Positions 34,011 to 43,229 are shown, counted from the first letter of the stretch. The stretch is DNA of 56,675 nucleotides from Clostridia bacterium (GCA_017409455.1 JAFQSS010000025.1:1-56675); one strand, 5' to 3'. Notes: generated by a model not told the origin, from the letters alone. A program made the numbers and translations.

Positions 34011-34697
34011 ATGAAAAGAAGAACATACAAAATGATGATACCTCAACACGTTCATGAAATTGCGAGGAAAATTCAGGAAGAATTGGAGGCGCAAAAACAA
34101 GAATATCCTGGAGACCACGAAACTCGTGATGCTCTCAGAAAGCTTAAGAGACTTCGGAAAAAACTGAATGATCCGTCACTTAAAGATGCGTCATATGTAA
34201 CTGTGCTTGGATTATTTCAGAAAATCATGGAAACATCGTACCCTTTGTCAGCTTCAGCACTTGATAGAGTGTACAAAAGGGTCGAAATTGCGCCTGATTT
34301 GGTATTTGCAATAACTCGGGCATATGAAATTCATCCTGAAATGCGAGAAGAACTTGATATGGTACAATATTTCCTGCAAGGCGTTCCTACTGTGAATTGG
34401 GGAACTACGGATTCTTTTTCAAAATACAAGTATTTTAAGCTTGTAAGTTCTGAAGATGAATGGAAAAGGCGTATCAAAAGAAGTGGACACAATTTGGGAC
34501 GGAATTTGATTAACTACGGAGATCTTCAATACTTGAAAGTGGGTTATGTTGCAGGTTTTTCGAATTTTGACCATTTTTCTTATATTGTTTATGAGCATCT
34601 TATTAAATGCGGAGAATATGATAAGATTGGAGAAGCGTTTAGAGAATGGTTCTTGTATGGAACTATAGGAACATTTTATATCTACATTCCGGAATAA
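34011..34697 (+). CDS. unknown 228-residue protein (single-gene unit)
   Basis: A soluble, mostly helical protein that I do not recognise. Notable stretches are HVHEIARKIQEELEAQKQEYPGDHETRDALRKLKRLRKKLND near the N-terminus and an aromatic C-terminal part (SNFDHFSYIVYEHLIKCGEYDKIGEAFREWFLYG). There is no strong Shine-Dalgarno for ATG 34011; ATG 34032 is a possible alternative. Own promoter and terminator; mixed arginine codons (CGT, CGG, CGA, AGG). Confidence 0.6.
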   Translation: MKRRTYKMMIPQHVHEIARKIQEELEAQKQEYPGDHETRDALRKLKRLRKKLNDPSLKDASYVTVLGLFQKIMETSYPLSASALDRVYKRVEIAPDLVFAITRAYEIHPEMREELDMVQYFLQGVPTVNWGTTDSFSKYKYFKLVSSEDEWKRRIKRSGHNLGRNLINYGDLQYLKVGYVAGFSNFDHFSYIVYEHLIKCGEYDKIGEAFREWFLYGTIGTFYIYIPE

Positions 34698-34713
34698 AAT
34701 ATGTATTAAGCCC

Positions 34714-34747
34714 AAGAGGTATAATGATTTCATTGTACCTCTTTTTA
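34714..34747 (+). terminator. terminator of the 34011 gene
   Basis: A 14-bp stem with one G-T pair (34714-34727 with 34730-34743), then Ts. Confidence 0.8.
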
Positions 34748-34749
34748 TG

Positions 34750-34778
34750 TTGAAATTATTCATAAAATGTGCTATAAT
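34750..34778 (+). promoter_or_regulatory. promoter of the 34839 gene
   Basis: TTGAAA (34750-34755), 17-bp spacer, TATAAT (34773-34778), TGTG before the -10. Confidence 0.7.
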
Positions 34779-34838
34779 ACTAACATATTGCAAAAGCAGT
34801 ATAATAGCCTATTACTCAAACTCAAAGGAGGATTCTCA

Positions 34839-35192
34839 ATGAATGAAATGACAGAAGAATTGCTACGGCAAGCTCTAAAAGAAGCAGAGAAGAAAGGTCA
34901 ACAAGGATTGGTTATTTGGTCTAATTGGTCTATTTGGGAAGAAATGGAACATGAGTTGGACGAGGGAGATGAACGCTATAACCTTATTCTATCTCAAGTA
35001 GAAAAAGGAAAAGAAGTGATACTCCCCATAGAATATGCTGGCTTTCAATTGTCTGCGTGCTTAGCTGTATCTGTAAAAAAATTGAGTAATGTAAAAGGAA
35101 ATTTTGAAACAATTTTGGCAATTTGTAGACAAAATTCTTTTTGTGGTCCTTTTACACTGCTTCCATTAAATGAACTTGCAGATTGTTGCTAA
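34839..35192 (+). CDS. unknown 117-residue protein (single-gene unit)
   Basis: A small soluble protein (MNEMTEELLRQALKEAEKKG, then NWSIWEEMEHELDEGDERYNLILSQVEKGKEVILPIEYAGFQLSACLAV). No family recognised. It ends in a pair of cysteines. AAAGGAGG precedes ATG 34839, which excludes the longer upstream frame. Own promoter and terminator. Confidence 0.6.
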   Translation: MNEMTEELLRQALKEAEKKGQQGLVIWSNWSIWEEMEHELDEGDERYNLILSQVEKGKEVILPIEYAGFQLSACLAVSVKKLSNVKGNFETILAICRQNSFCGPFTLLPLNELADCC

Positions 35193-35210
35193 TTAAACAA
35201 AAAATAGGCA

Positions 35211-35240
35211 AAGAGGTCTCCAGTTGGAGACCTCTTAAAA
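35211..35240 (+). terminator. terminator of the 34839 gene
   Basis: A 12-bp perfect stem (35211-35222 with 35225-35236). The T-run is poor, with TTAAAATTATT after it. Confidence 0.65.
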
Positions 35241-35254
35241 TTATTTATAATATA

Positions 35255-35734
35255 TTAAAATGGCCTAATAGGAAATCTACGACGTCTACGCAATAATTCT
35301 CTTAATAATAAGACTCTAATTAAATCTCTAAAAAATCTATTACGACGGCGAGGGCGTCTTTGTCTATTTTCTTGTGAACTTTCACTGCTAGATTCAGAAT
35401 CTCTAACTTCAACAGAAATATCAATATTTATTCTTCCATCAGCTTCAGCTCTATCATAAATATCATCAGTCATCATATCAATCATTTCTTCAGTTACAGG
35501 AGTTCTGATATTATCACAAGCAGAACATACCATAGGGTAAACAACTTTATAACTTTCAGGATACATTCTTTCCAAATCTTCTGAAGATGTGTCCATATTA
35601 ATGTTCATAAAAGGGTTCATACCCATATTCATCTCCATGTTCATGCCTGTATTCATATTTTGATTCATAGATGTACGCATATTTGGATATCCCATTAAAC
35701 TTCTCATATATTCATCATAACTTTGGTAGTTCAT
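35255..35734 (-). CDS. Met/Asn-rich protein, possible spore-surface protein
   Basis: A 159-residue protein in three parts: a Met/Asn-rich N-terminus (about 15-48), a conserved-looking middle (MYPESYKVVYPMVCSACDN, then PVTEEMIDMMTDDIYDRAEADG) and a very basic Arg-rich C-terminus. The middle resembles small proteins common in Clostridia whose role is not known. The composition suits a coat protein, but this is inference. It is transcribed away from the DUF2935 gene, and the shared 100-bp gap is AT-rich. GGAGGTG precedes the ATG. Confidence 0.55.
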   Translation of the reverse strand: MNYQSYDEYMRSLMGYPNMRTSMNQNMNTGMNMEMNMGMNPFMNINMDTSSEDLERMYPESYKVVYPMVCSACDNIRTPVTEEMIDMMTDDIYDRAEADGRINIDISVEVRDSESSSESSQENRQRRPRRRNRFFRDLIRVLLLRELLRRRRRFPIRPF

Positions 35735-35835
35735 AATTTCACCTCCATAATATAATATGAAAAATAAATAAAATAAGTAACTAAAAATAAAGTATATTCA
35801 TAAAATACTATATATTATAAGAAAGGAATAGGGAA

Positions 35836-36729
35836 ATGAGAGATTATGTAAGAACATCACTTGAATTACATCTATTTTTTGCGAGAATCATGAAAGAACA
35901 TTCATTTTTTTTACAAGCAGGATTTATGCCTAAAAATGTAGAGTATATTCAAGAAGCAATGTTATACAAAAGACAATTTGAACAACTTTTAGCAGATGTA
36001 GTAAGTTTAAGTAATTGTATGGTAAGAGATAAAGTTTTAAAATCTGGAGAAATAGTCACAAGATTTACATATGGTGCTGAAAGAAAAACAGAAGAACTTA
36101 CAGGAATTGCAATAGATTCAAATATTACACTTCAAGAGTTAAAATTAATGGGTGAAAACAATTTATATGGAATTTCAGATATCACGCAATATGTATGCTA
36201 TATAAATGAAACAGCAATTACATTATTAGATGGGCTAATAAATTTAAAAGAAAGATTGTTAAGAGATGTATTGTCTTGTAAAGTATTTACAGCAAATTAT
36301 CCATTATTAATAGAACATATTCTTCGAGAAGCAAAACTGTATAGACAATATGTGATTATGTTACAAAGAGGAGAAGATATAAATTCTCAAAATATGAGAG
36401 AAGTAGAATTGTTCTGGAATCAAATTATGATGGAACACGCATTATTTATAAGAGGATTGCTTGACCCAACAGAAAATGATTTAATTACAACTGCTGCTGA
36501 TTTTTCAAAACAATATCAACAACTTATTGAAGAAGCAAAAAATATGACAGATGAAACTATAAGAAGTGTTACTGAAAAAACAATTGAAGAAACAAAAAAA
36601 TATATTGATTTCAAAACTGCTGGTACAGAAGGAATTAAAGAATGTGAAATAAGATCTATTATATTACCTCTTTTAGCAGACCATGTTTTAAGAGAAGCAA
36701 ATCATTATTTTAGATTATTAAAAGATTAG
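35836..36729 (+). CDS. DUF2935 family protein
   Basis: A 297-residue helical protein with the duplicated DUF2935 domain. The first half has LELHLFFARIMKEHSFFLQAGF and the second has EVELFWNQIMMEHALFIRGLLDP; each half ends with HxLREAxxYxxL (EHILREAKLYRQYV, DHVLREANHYFRLL). The His/Glu pattern suggests a four-helix metal-binding bundle. DUF2935 proteins are found mainly in spore-forming Clostridia and Bacilli. The exact role is not known. GAAAGGAA precedes the ATG. Confidence 0.85.
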   Translation: MRDYVRTSLELHLFFARIMKEHSFFLQAGFMPKNVEYIQEAMLYKRQFEQLLADVVSLSNCMVRDKVLKSGEIVTRFTYGAERKTEELTGIAIDSNITLQELKLMGENNLYGISDITQYVCYINETAITLLDGLINLKERLLRDVLSCKVFTANYPLLIEHILREAKLYRQYVIMLQRGEDINSQNMREVELFWNQIMMEHALFIRGLLDPTENDLITTAADFSKQYQQLIEEAKNMTDETIRSVTEKTIEETKKYIDFKTAGTEGIKECEIRSIILPLLADHVLREANHYFRLLKD

Positions 36730-36752
36730 ATGCAAATCTAATCTTTATTTTT
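36721..36752 (+). terminator. terminator after the DUF2935 gene
   Basis: A stem of about 10 bp (36721-36730 with 36737-36746), overlapping the stop, then Ts. Confidence 0.75.
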
Positions 36753-36795
36753 TTATAAAAATATGATATAACTTATCACAAGAAGGGAAAACAAA

Positions 36796-37474
36796 ATGGT
36801 AAAAGTTAATGAAAAAGAGTTAAAAGAAATATTTAATGAAATAAAAAATTACAACAACTCTGCATTTGAAAAATTATATAATAAATATAACACATTAGTT
36901 TATGGAATTGCATTTAGTATATTAAAAAATAAGCAAGATGCAGAAGATGTAGTACAAACAGTTTTTGCAAAAATATATGATATTGATACAGATAAATTGC
37001 CTACTCAAAAAGAAGCGAGTTGGCTATATACTATAACCAAAAATGAATCGATAACACTTTTAAGAAAAAGAGATAATATCTTTAAAAATATTAGCAAATT
37101 TATCATTTGATGAAATTGCTAATATATTAAATGAGCCCACTTCTACAATAAAATGGAGATATTACAAATCTATAACTAGTCAAGAATCAATAACAGATAA
37201 TTTCATAACAGAAGATAAGGTAGAACAAGACAGTATACAACAAGCAACTGAAGAAGAAAACAAAGGATTTCAAGAAAGTATAACTGATTCAACAACAAAT
37301 AGAGTAGAAGATGAAAAACAAGAAATAATAATACAACAAGAAAAAGCAGAAAAAGATGTAAATTATCTGGGAATTGGAATGATAAGTATGTCAGCAATTT
37401 TTCTAACAATAACAATAATTTTTTCGATTTTCAGCATAAAAGGAAAAATAAAAAGAAACAAAAATAGGAAGTGA
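36796..37474 (+). pseudogene. ECF-type sigma factor with membrane tail, internally deleted
   Basis: The first frame (36796-37110) has sigma region 2 (AFEKLYNKYNTLVYGIAFSILKNKQDAEDVVQTVF) and stops after 104 residues. From about 37089 another frame carries part of region 4 (ILANLSFDEIANILNEPTSTIKWRYYKSI), an acidic linker and a membrane helix, ending at 37474. The join lacks the end of region 2 and start of region 4, so bases were deleted, causing the shift. The intact ancestor would be a sigma factor with a C-terminal membrane anchor. GAAGGG precedes the ATG. Confidence 0.75.
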
Positions 37475-37480
37475 TATAAA

Positions 37481-38218
37481 ATGCTTTTTGCAAAAGCAGG
37501 AATATATGAGCCTTGTGGCATATTTACAGTTCAACATTTTATATTAATGGCAATAACAATTATAGGAATAATAATAGCCCTAAAATATACTGTAAATAGA
37601 AAAGATGTACAAACAATAATTAAAAAATGTACAATATTTGTATGTGTTTGTGAAATAATAATAATAACATTTAAGATAATTAATGATGGAACAAGTAATA
37701 TAAACAATTATGTGCCTTTATATTACTGTAGTTTACTTATATATGCGGGATTACTTAGTTCATTTGGTAAAGCCAAATTAAAAAGAGCAGGTGATGTGTT
37801 TTTAGCAACAGGAGGAATGATAGGTGGATTAACATTTATAATTTTTCCGACTACATCTTTACTAACATATCCAATGTTGCATTTAGTAAGTATTCACAGT
37901 TTTATCTTTCATGGAATAATGGTATATTTAAGTTTATTAATTAATTTAACAAATTACATACAATTAGAAAAGAAAGATATAATTTATTATTCTAGCTTTG
38001 TAGGAATTATTTGTGTTTTAGCATATATAGTTAATAATATATTTGATAGTAATTTGATGTTTATATCAAAAAATTTTCCTGGTATGCCAATGGAGATTAT
38101 ATTTAATTGGGCAGGAAAATATTTTACAATTGTTATGATGTTAGCGCAAATGTTTTTACCGTTTTATATAATGTATGTAATATTAAAATTAAAGAGAGGC
38201 AAAGGTGAAGAAAATTAA
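37481..38218 (+). CDS. YwaF/TIGR02206-type membrane protein
   Basis: A 245-residue protein with seven likely membrane helices. Features of the TIGR02206 (YwaF) family are visible: GIFTVQHFILM near the start and YPMLHLVSIHSFIFHGIMVYLSL in the middle. The function is not known. It overlaps the next gene by 14 bases, and both follow the broken sigma gene after 6 bp. Confidence 0.75.
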   Translation: MLFAKAGIYEPCGIFTVQHFILMAITIIGIIIALKYTVNRKDVQTIIKKCTIFVCVCEIIIITFKIINDGTSNINNYVPLYYCSLLIYAGLLSSFGKAKLKRAGDVFLATGGMIGGLTFIIFPTTSLLTYPMLHLVSIHSFIFHGIMVYLSLLINLTNYIQLEKKDIIYYSSFVGIICVLAYIVNNIFDSNLMFISKNFPGMPMEIIFNWAGKYFTIVMMLAQMFLPFYIMYVILKLKRGKGEEN

Positions 38219-39146
38219 AACTTTAATAATTATACTAATTGTAATATTAGTAATACTAACAATATTGTATTTTATAGTAGGAAATTATTTTTACAATATT
38301 GCATTAAATCCTAATACATCAAAAACATTTGTATTAGGTGAAGTTGGAGAATCTCCAGAACAAAAACAAATTATACAAGAAAATGAAAAATGGTTAAACG
38401 AAAAATCAGAAGACATATATATAACTTCATCAAATAATGGAAATTTAAAATTACACGGTTATGAGATTAAAAAAGATTCAAGTTTATGGGCTATCGTTGT
38501 ACATGGCTATGCTGGACAAGGCTCAGACATGATATATTATGCACAACAATATTATAATCGAGGATATAATGTTTTAATTGTTGACTTAAGAGGCCATGGA
38601 CAAAGTGAAGGAAATTATATTGGAATGGGATGGCATGACAGATTAGACCTTATTGATTGGTGTAATTACATTATAAATAAAAATTCTAATTACCAAATAA
38701 TTTTACACGGAGTATCGATGGGGGCTGCAACTGTAATGATGGCAACAGGAGAAGAATTACCAGACAATATAAAAGTTGCTATTGAAGATTGTGGTTATAC
38801 ATCTATATGGGATGAATTTGAAATGCAATTAAAGATACTATATAATTTGCCAGCTTTTCCTGCATTAAACGCTTCAAGCACAGTATGTAAAATAAAAGCA
38901 GGATATAATTTGAAAGAAGGCTCTAGTGTAGAACAAGTAAAAAAATCTAAAATACCTACATTATTTATTCACGGAGATCAAGATTTATTTGTGCCATTTC
39001 AAATGTTAGATGAAATTTATCAAGCTGCAAATTGTGAAAAAGAGAAATTAGTAATAGAGGGAGCGGCACACGCAGAAGCCGTTAGTATAAATCCAGACTT
39101 ATATTGGAAAACAATTGATGAATTTATTCAAAAAAATACCAACTAA
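38205..39146 (+). CDS. membrane-anchored alpha/beta hydrolase
   Basis: A 313-residue protein with an N-terminal membrane helix (about 5-27) and an outer alpha/beta-hydrolase domain. The oxyanion region WAIVVHGYAGQGSDM, the nucleophile Ser in HGVSMGAAT, the Asp in FIHGDQDLFVP and the final His in EGAAHAEA make a full catalytic triad. The substrate is not known. It starts with GTG, inside the previous gene, after GAGAGG. Confidence 0.85.
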   Translation: MKKIKTLIIILIVILVILTILYFIVGNYFYNIALNPNTSKTFVLGEVGESPEQKQIIQENEKWLNEKSEDIYITSSNNGNLKLHGYEIKKDSSLWAIVVHGYAGQGSDMIYYAQQYYNRGYNVLIVDLRGHGQSEGNYIGMGWHDRLDLIDWCNYIINKNSNYQIILHGVSMGAATVMMATGEELPDNIKVAIEDCGYTSIWDEFEMQLKILYNLPAFPALNASSTVCKIKAGYNLKEGSSVEQVKKSKIPTLFIHGDQDLFVPFQMLDEIYQAANCEKEKLVIEGAAHAEAVSINPDLYWKTIDEFIQKNTN

Positions 39147-39195
39147 AAACCAATAAAAAATCGTCTAAATAATAGAAAGGTTAAAAGGTGATTTT

Positions 39196-40449
39196 ATGAA
39201 CAAAAGTCTAAAAATAGTAATAAGTATAGTTTTAATTTTAATAAGTTTATGGGTAATAATTTTCACTATAGATTTTATGAGATGTGCAAGTTTCAAAATG
39301 CCTATATTTGTTGTTCCGGAAGAAACCGCAGATGATGGTGGCTCTGGAATATATTATGGTTTAGGATATAGAGTAGAAGTAAAGAAACATATTTCTGCTG
39401 ATTATGGTGGACAATTAGAGAAAATAGAGATGTATATGTTTGATAAATTTATTACAGGTGCAATTACTCAAATAAATTCATCAACTACAGAAGGAATAAC
39501 AACATTACTAACATTAGAGGATGAAATTCAAGATAATTCAATATGGTGTGGAACATTTCAATTAATATGGAATGATTTGAAAAATGATTTAGCAAAACAA
39601 GACATTAAATTTACACCACAATTACAAGTAGTAGAAAACTTAAATAAAGAAACTTTTACAACTGATGATATTTCAGATAAATATTATTACAAGAAAATAG
39701 GATATCCATCACTTGATCTAAAACAAGAAATTGAAAAAGCAATAAAAGATAAATTTAATGAAACAAGTAATATTTTAGATGACTTTGATTGGGAAGACCA
39801 CGCCCCTGAAGATTATTTCTTATATGCTATGTTAAAAAAGGAATTTAAATTTGAAAAAGCATTTGAAGAACTAAAAAATGGAAAATTTGGTAGTTATGAT
39901 GATATAAAATATTTTGGGATAAAATCAGATGATGTAGAAGAATTAAGAGATCAAGTTGAAGTTTTATATTATAATTCAAAAGATGATTTTGCAATCAAGC
40001 TAGAAACAAAACAAGAAGATAAAGTAATATTGTGTAAAAATCCGCAAGGAAATACATTTAATGAAATTTACCAAAACATAATCAAACAAGAAGATAATTA
40101 TAAGGGGGCTGGTGCCCTACAAGAAGGTGAATTGCTAAAAATACCAAATATAAAGTTAAATCAGAAAAATGAATTTACAGAAATTCAAAATAAAACATTC
40201 CATTTTTCTAATGGAGTTCCTTATAGAATAGATAAAGCAATTCAAACAATTGAATTTGAATTAGATAGAGAAGGTGGAAAAATTAAAAGTGAAGCAGGCA
40301 TGATGGTAATGCTCGAATCTGCTATGATGTCACCAGATGAAATAAGAGAGTTTTTTATAGATGATACTTTTGCTATATTTTTGATAGAAGATGATAAAGA
40401 TACACCTTATTTCGCTGGGAAGATTACAGATATAACTAAATTTCAATAA
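39196..40449 (+). CDS. membrane-anchored extracellular protein, paralogue of the 52581 sensor domain
   Basis: A 417-residue protein with an N-terminal membrane helix (about 7-25) and a large outer domain. About 280 residues match the C-terminal part of the sigma-fusion protein at 52581: WCGTFQLIWNDLKNDL against WVGTFNLVWNDFMDDI, YAMLKKEF in both, LYYNSKDDFAIKLETK against LFYNSNDDFAVKLKTK, and the C-terminal FAIFLIEDDKDTPYFAGKITD against FIVYLKEADKEKPYFALKVDN. The ending recalls serpin C-termini, only as a vague likeness. Function unknown. AGGTG precedes the ATG. Confidence 0.65.
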   Translation: MNKSLKIVISIVLILISLWVIIFTIDFMRCASFKMPIFVVPEETADDGGSGIYYGLGYRVEVKKHISADYGGQLEKIEMYMFDKFITGAITQINSSTTEGITTLLTLEDEIQDNSIWCGTFQLIWNDLKNDLAKQDIKFTPQLQVVENLNKETFTTDDISDKYYYKKIGYPSLDLKQEIEKAIKDKFNETSNILDDFDWEDHAPEDYFLYAMLKKEFKFEKAFEELKNGKFGSYDDIKYFGIKSDDVEELRDQVEVLYYNSKDDFAIKLETKQEDKVILCKNPQGNTFNEIYQNIIKQEDNYKGAGALQEGELLKIPNIKLNQKNEFTEIQNKTFHFSNGVPYRIDKAIQTIEFELDREGGKIKSEAGMMVMLESAMMSPDEIREFFIDDTFAIFLIEDDKDTPYFAGKITDITKFQ

Positions 40450-40454
40450 ATATA

Positions 40455-40488
40455 AGAGAGTAGCTAATTTGTGCTACTCTCTAAAAAT
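40455..40488 (+). terminator. terminator after the 39196 gene
   Basis: A 10-bp perfect stem (40455-40464 with 40473-40482). The T-run after it is weak. Confidence 0.65.
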
Positions 40489-40532
40489 TACAAATTTTTT
40501 TAGATGGGAATAATAGTAAACAAAAAATACCA

Positions 40533-40650
40533 CTTATGTAGTGGTAAAATAAAAAAAGTTAAATTGCCTTAAGTATGATGCTAACACATAGCACTTACCT
40601 GGATAATGGCATACAAAAAAGGACTTACTGTTTAACTACTTTAAGTTTAA
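40533..40650. other. noncoding structured stretch
   Basis: No gene. There is a 7-bp hairpin near 40533-40551, then a likely three-way fold: GTATG (40573-40577) with CATAC (40610-40614), enclosing TGCT/AGCA (40579-40582 with 40590-40593). It could be a small RNA. It lies against the broken end of the DUF3800 remnant. Confidence 0.3.
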
Positions 40651-40695
40651 CATTTTTGAAACCTAAAGTCAATAGGAATTCAAAAAAAATTACAT

Positions 40696-40992
40696 TTATA
40701 AAATTGAATTGATGTATAAATTATTTTGACAGAAGAATTTCATAAAGTTTAATTTCATGGGTTTATTCATAGAACTGCCTTTTAACTCTATGAAATGGCC
40801 ATCTTTATCAAACATTTTTCCTTCAGTATCTAATATTCTTAATGTCTCTATATTTTTTCTTATAAAAGTTTTGTAAACTCTTTTTAACTTTTTTAAATCT
40901 TTAGGAATAACTATTCCAATAACAAAATATCTATTTAATTTTTCGGAAGTTGGGTGAACACTTCCGGATTCATCTATATACATACTAATCAT
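40696..40992 (-). pseudogene. DUF3800 protein, C-terminally truncated
   Basis: The 98-residue frame begins MISMYIDESGSVHPTSEKLNRYFVIGIVIPKDL, a good match to the start of DUF3800 proteins (YxDESG motif), which may be nucleases and often sit by mobile or defence genes. Family members are usually 200-300 residues, so most is missing. AGGAG and a promoter are intact at the start. The end runs into unrelated AT-rich sequence. Confidence 0.65.
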
Positions 40993-41016
40993 AATATTTC
41001 TCCTAACTAGTTACAT

Positions 41017-41045
41017 ATTTTAACAAAAAACATGATAAAATTCAA
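41017..41045 (-). promoter_or_regulatory. promoter of the DUF3800 remnant
   Basis: On the reverse strand: TTGAAT (41040-41045), 17-bp spacer, TAAAAT (41017-41022). Confidence 0.55.
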
Positions 41046-41342
41046 TAGTTTGACAAATGTTTATTGGACAAAAGTTCGCAAAGTATTTTGTTATAGATGT
41101 CCCCAAAGACTAATTATACTATTGTAGGTATAACTATATTGTAAATTGCTATATATAATAATTAGAAAATACTGAAAGAAAGTTATAATGTTGATAATCT
41201 ATTTAACAAGAGAAAACAAGATTAAGATATTGTCTATATTTAGAATCAATAAATAAAAATTAAATAGTACAAAAGCACCTGAAGTTTAAGGTTCTTTCCT
41301 GTGTTTTCTAATTCTTCAGTAACAAAATTTTTAAAAATTATA

Positions 41343-41371
41343 TTGACAAACACAATACCTTGCTATACAAT
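41343..41371 (+). promoter_or_regulatory. promoter of the padR operon
   Basis: TTGACA (41343-41348), 17-bp spacer, TACAAT (41366-41371). The stretch 41046-41342 before it holds no gene that I can see, only AT-rich sequence. Confidence 0.7.
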
Positions 41372-41424
41372 GCTTATAAATATACATGGTAAAGCTAGGT
41401 ATAAATTAAAAAGGAGTGGTTGGA

Positions 41425-41763
41425 ATGAAAGTTGACAGAGAACTATTAAAAGGAAGTACCAATTTATTAGTATTAAGTGTTTTAGAGAATGAAAACATGT
41501 ATGGTTATGAGATGATAAAGAAAATTAAAGTAGAATCAGAAAATGTATTTGAATTTCAAGAAGGAACATTATATCCAATACTTCATAAATTAGAGGAAAA
41601 AGGATTGATTTCATCATATTGGGATGATTTTTCAGGTAAGAAAAGGAAATATTATGCAATTACAGAAGATGGGAAAAAATTTTTAAAATCTAAAAAAGAA
41701 GAATGGCAGATATTTAGCACAAAACTAAATAAAGTTATTGGAGGTGTGTTATTTGAATGCTAA
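41425..41763 (+). CDS. PadR family transcriptional regulator
   Basis: A 112-residue winged-helix regulator. LLVLSVLENENMYGYEMIKKI (about 14-34), FQEGTLYPILHKLEEKGLISSYW (about 45-67) and KRKYYAITEDGKKFL (about 75-89) are the typical PadR elements. It probably represses its own operon, which includes the membrane protein just downstream (11-bp overlap). AAAGGAG precedes ATG 41425. Confidence 0.92.
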   Translation: MKVDRELLKGSTNLLVLSVLENENMYGYEMIKKIKVESENVFEFQEGTLYPILHKLEEKGLISSYWDDFSGKKRKYYAITEDGKKFLKSKKEEWQIFSTKLNKVIGGVLFEC

Positions 41764-43201
41764 AGAATTTTTGAATAATGTTAGTAAAGAAATTAAATAT
41801 AAACCAGCGAATAAGTCGATAACTGAAGAATTAGAAGCACATATAGAAGATTTAAAAAATGATAACCTTTGCAAAGGATATACTGATAAACAGGCTGAAG
41901 AAAAAGCTGTTGAGCAAATGGGCAATGCTAAAAAAATTGGGAAGAAATTAAATAAAATACATAGACCTAAACTAGATTGGATAACCCTATTTTTTTCATT
42001 AGCTTTTATATATTTTGGAGGTCAATTTTGGTCATTTTCCTATTTAGAATCGTATTGGAATAATGGTAATAATTTGTCTGATTGGTATGTATATTACAGA
42101 TTGGTATGTATAGAATTAATTGTAGGACTAATATTTAGTATATTTCTATTTTTTTATGATTATAGAAAAATTTGTAAACACTCTAAAACATTGTTTATAT
42201 TAGCAACGATTCTTAACGTGATTGCTTATTTAAAAGGATTTAGAGCTAACGGAAATTTAGTTTATGGATTGTGGCCATTCACATCTACCTCACCAGCTGT
42301 ATTTACAGTTCCGCTTTATATAATTGCTTTTGCAGGATTTATAAAAGATATAGAAGAGGAAAGTAAAATAAGTATTGATACATCATATAAAAAAACTTTT
42401 AATTATAATATAGTGAAAATAATTGTATTAAGTTGCTTGGCTGTAATATCTTCATTAATGATTAATTTTGTTTCTGGATTCTGTGTAGCTATGGTATACC
42501 TAATTATTTTAACAAGCGGATTACTAAAAAGTAAACAAATCAAAAAAACGTTTATGATTATATTGGCAACAAGTCTAGGATTTGTACTATTATCAACTAT
42601 TATATGTATAGTTCCTACTAGAGTGATGCATAGGAGGGATAAATATACATCAGCTTATTGGGTTGGTGTAGATACCGTAGGAGAAAGAAGAATTGATTTT
42701 GTAAGAAAAGAAATTTTTAAAGCAGCTAAATTATTAGGACAGGCTGACCTAGAAGGTATATCACTAAGCGATGAGCAGGGGTATCATTCTAATATACAAA
42801 ACTGGTTTGGTACAAGAGGAAAATTTGCATTTTTGGGAATATTATCAGAATATGGATGGATTGCAAGTTTTGGATTGATATTAATTGTGATCGCGTTTGA
42901 TATTAAATTGATTCTGAGTGCAAGAAAAATTACAGATTCATATGGAAAACTAATAGTAAATGGAATTACTAGTTTATTTATTGTGCAAACAATATGTAAT
43001 TTGGCAATGAATTTTGGAATTATAGGAACTGCTGAATTTCAATTACCACTTATTTCAGGTGGAAAAGCTACATTTATTGCAAATCTCTTATGTGTGGCAT
43101 TATTTCTATCAGTATATAGAAGAAAAGACATCAATTTTGAAGAACCAAAGAAATCAAAATTGGCTTCTAAAATAGAAGATTTCTTTTTTCAAGAAGTATA
43201 A
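41753..43201 (+). CDS. FtsW/RodA/SpoVE-like membrane protein with permease-prefix domain
   Basis: A 482-residue protein. An N-terminal soluble 'permease prefix' helical domain (about 1-75, ELEAHIEDLKNDNLCKGYTDKQAEEKAVEQMG) is followed by about ten membrane helices. The later part resembles the SEDS family of peptidoglycan glycosyltransferases (DEQGYHSNIQNWFGTRGKFAFLGILSEYGW and the ending LPLISGGKATFIANLLCVALFLSV, like LPFISYGGSS). Such PadR-coupled prefix/SEDS proteins occur in Firmicutes. TTG 41753 fits GGAGGTG, whereas an earlier start would put that site inside the gene. Confidence 0.75.
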   Translation: MNAKEFLNNVSKEIKYKPANKSITEELEAHIEDLKNDNLCKGYTDKQAEEKAVEQMGNAKKIGKKLNKIHRPKLDWITLFFSLAFIYFGGQFWSFSYLESYWNNGNNLSDWYVYYRLVCIELIVGLIFSIFLFFYDYRKICKHSKTLFILATILNVIAYLKGFRANGNLVYGLWPFTSTSPAVFTVPLYIIAFAGFIKDIEEESKISIDTSYKKTFNYNIVKIIVLSCLAVISSLMINFVSGFCVAMVYLIILTSGLLKSKQIKKTFMIILATSLGFVLLSTIICIVPTRVMHRRDKYTSAYWVGVDTVGERRIDFVRKEIFKAAKLLGQADLEGISLSDEQGYHSNIQNWFGTRGKFAFLGILSEYGWIASFGLILIVIAFDIKLILSARKITDSYGKLIVNGITSLFIVQTICNLAMNFGIIGTAEFQLPLISGGKATFIANLLCVALFLSVYRRKDINFEEPKKSKLASKIEDFFFQEV

Positions 43202-43229
43202 GAAAATGAAGAAGGAGTTGAAGTAATAA

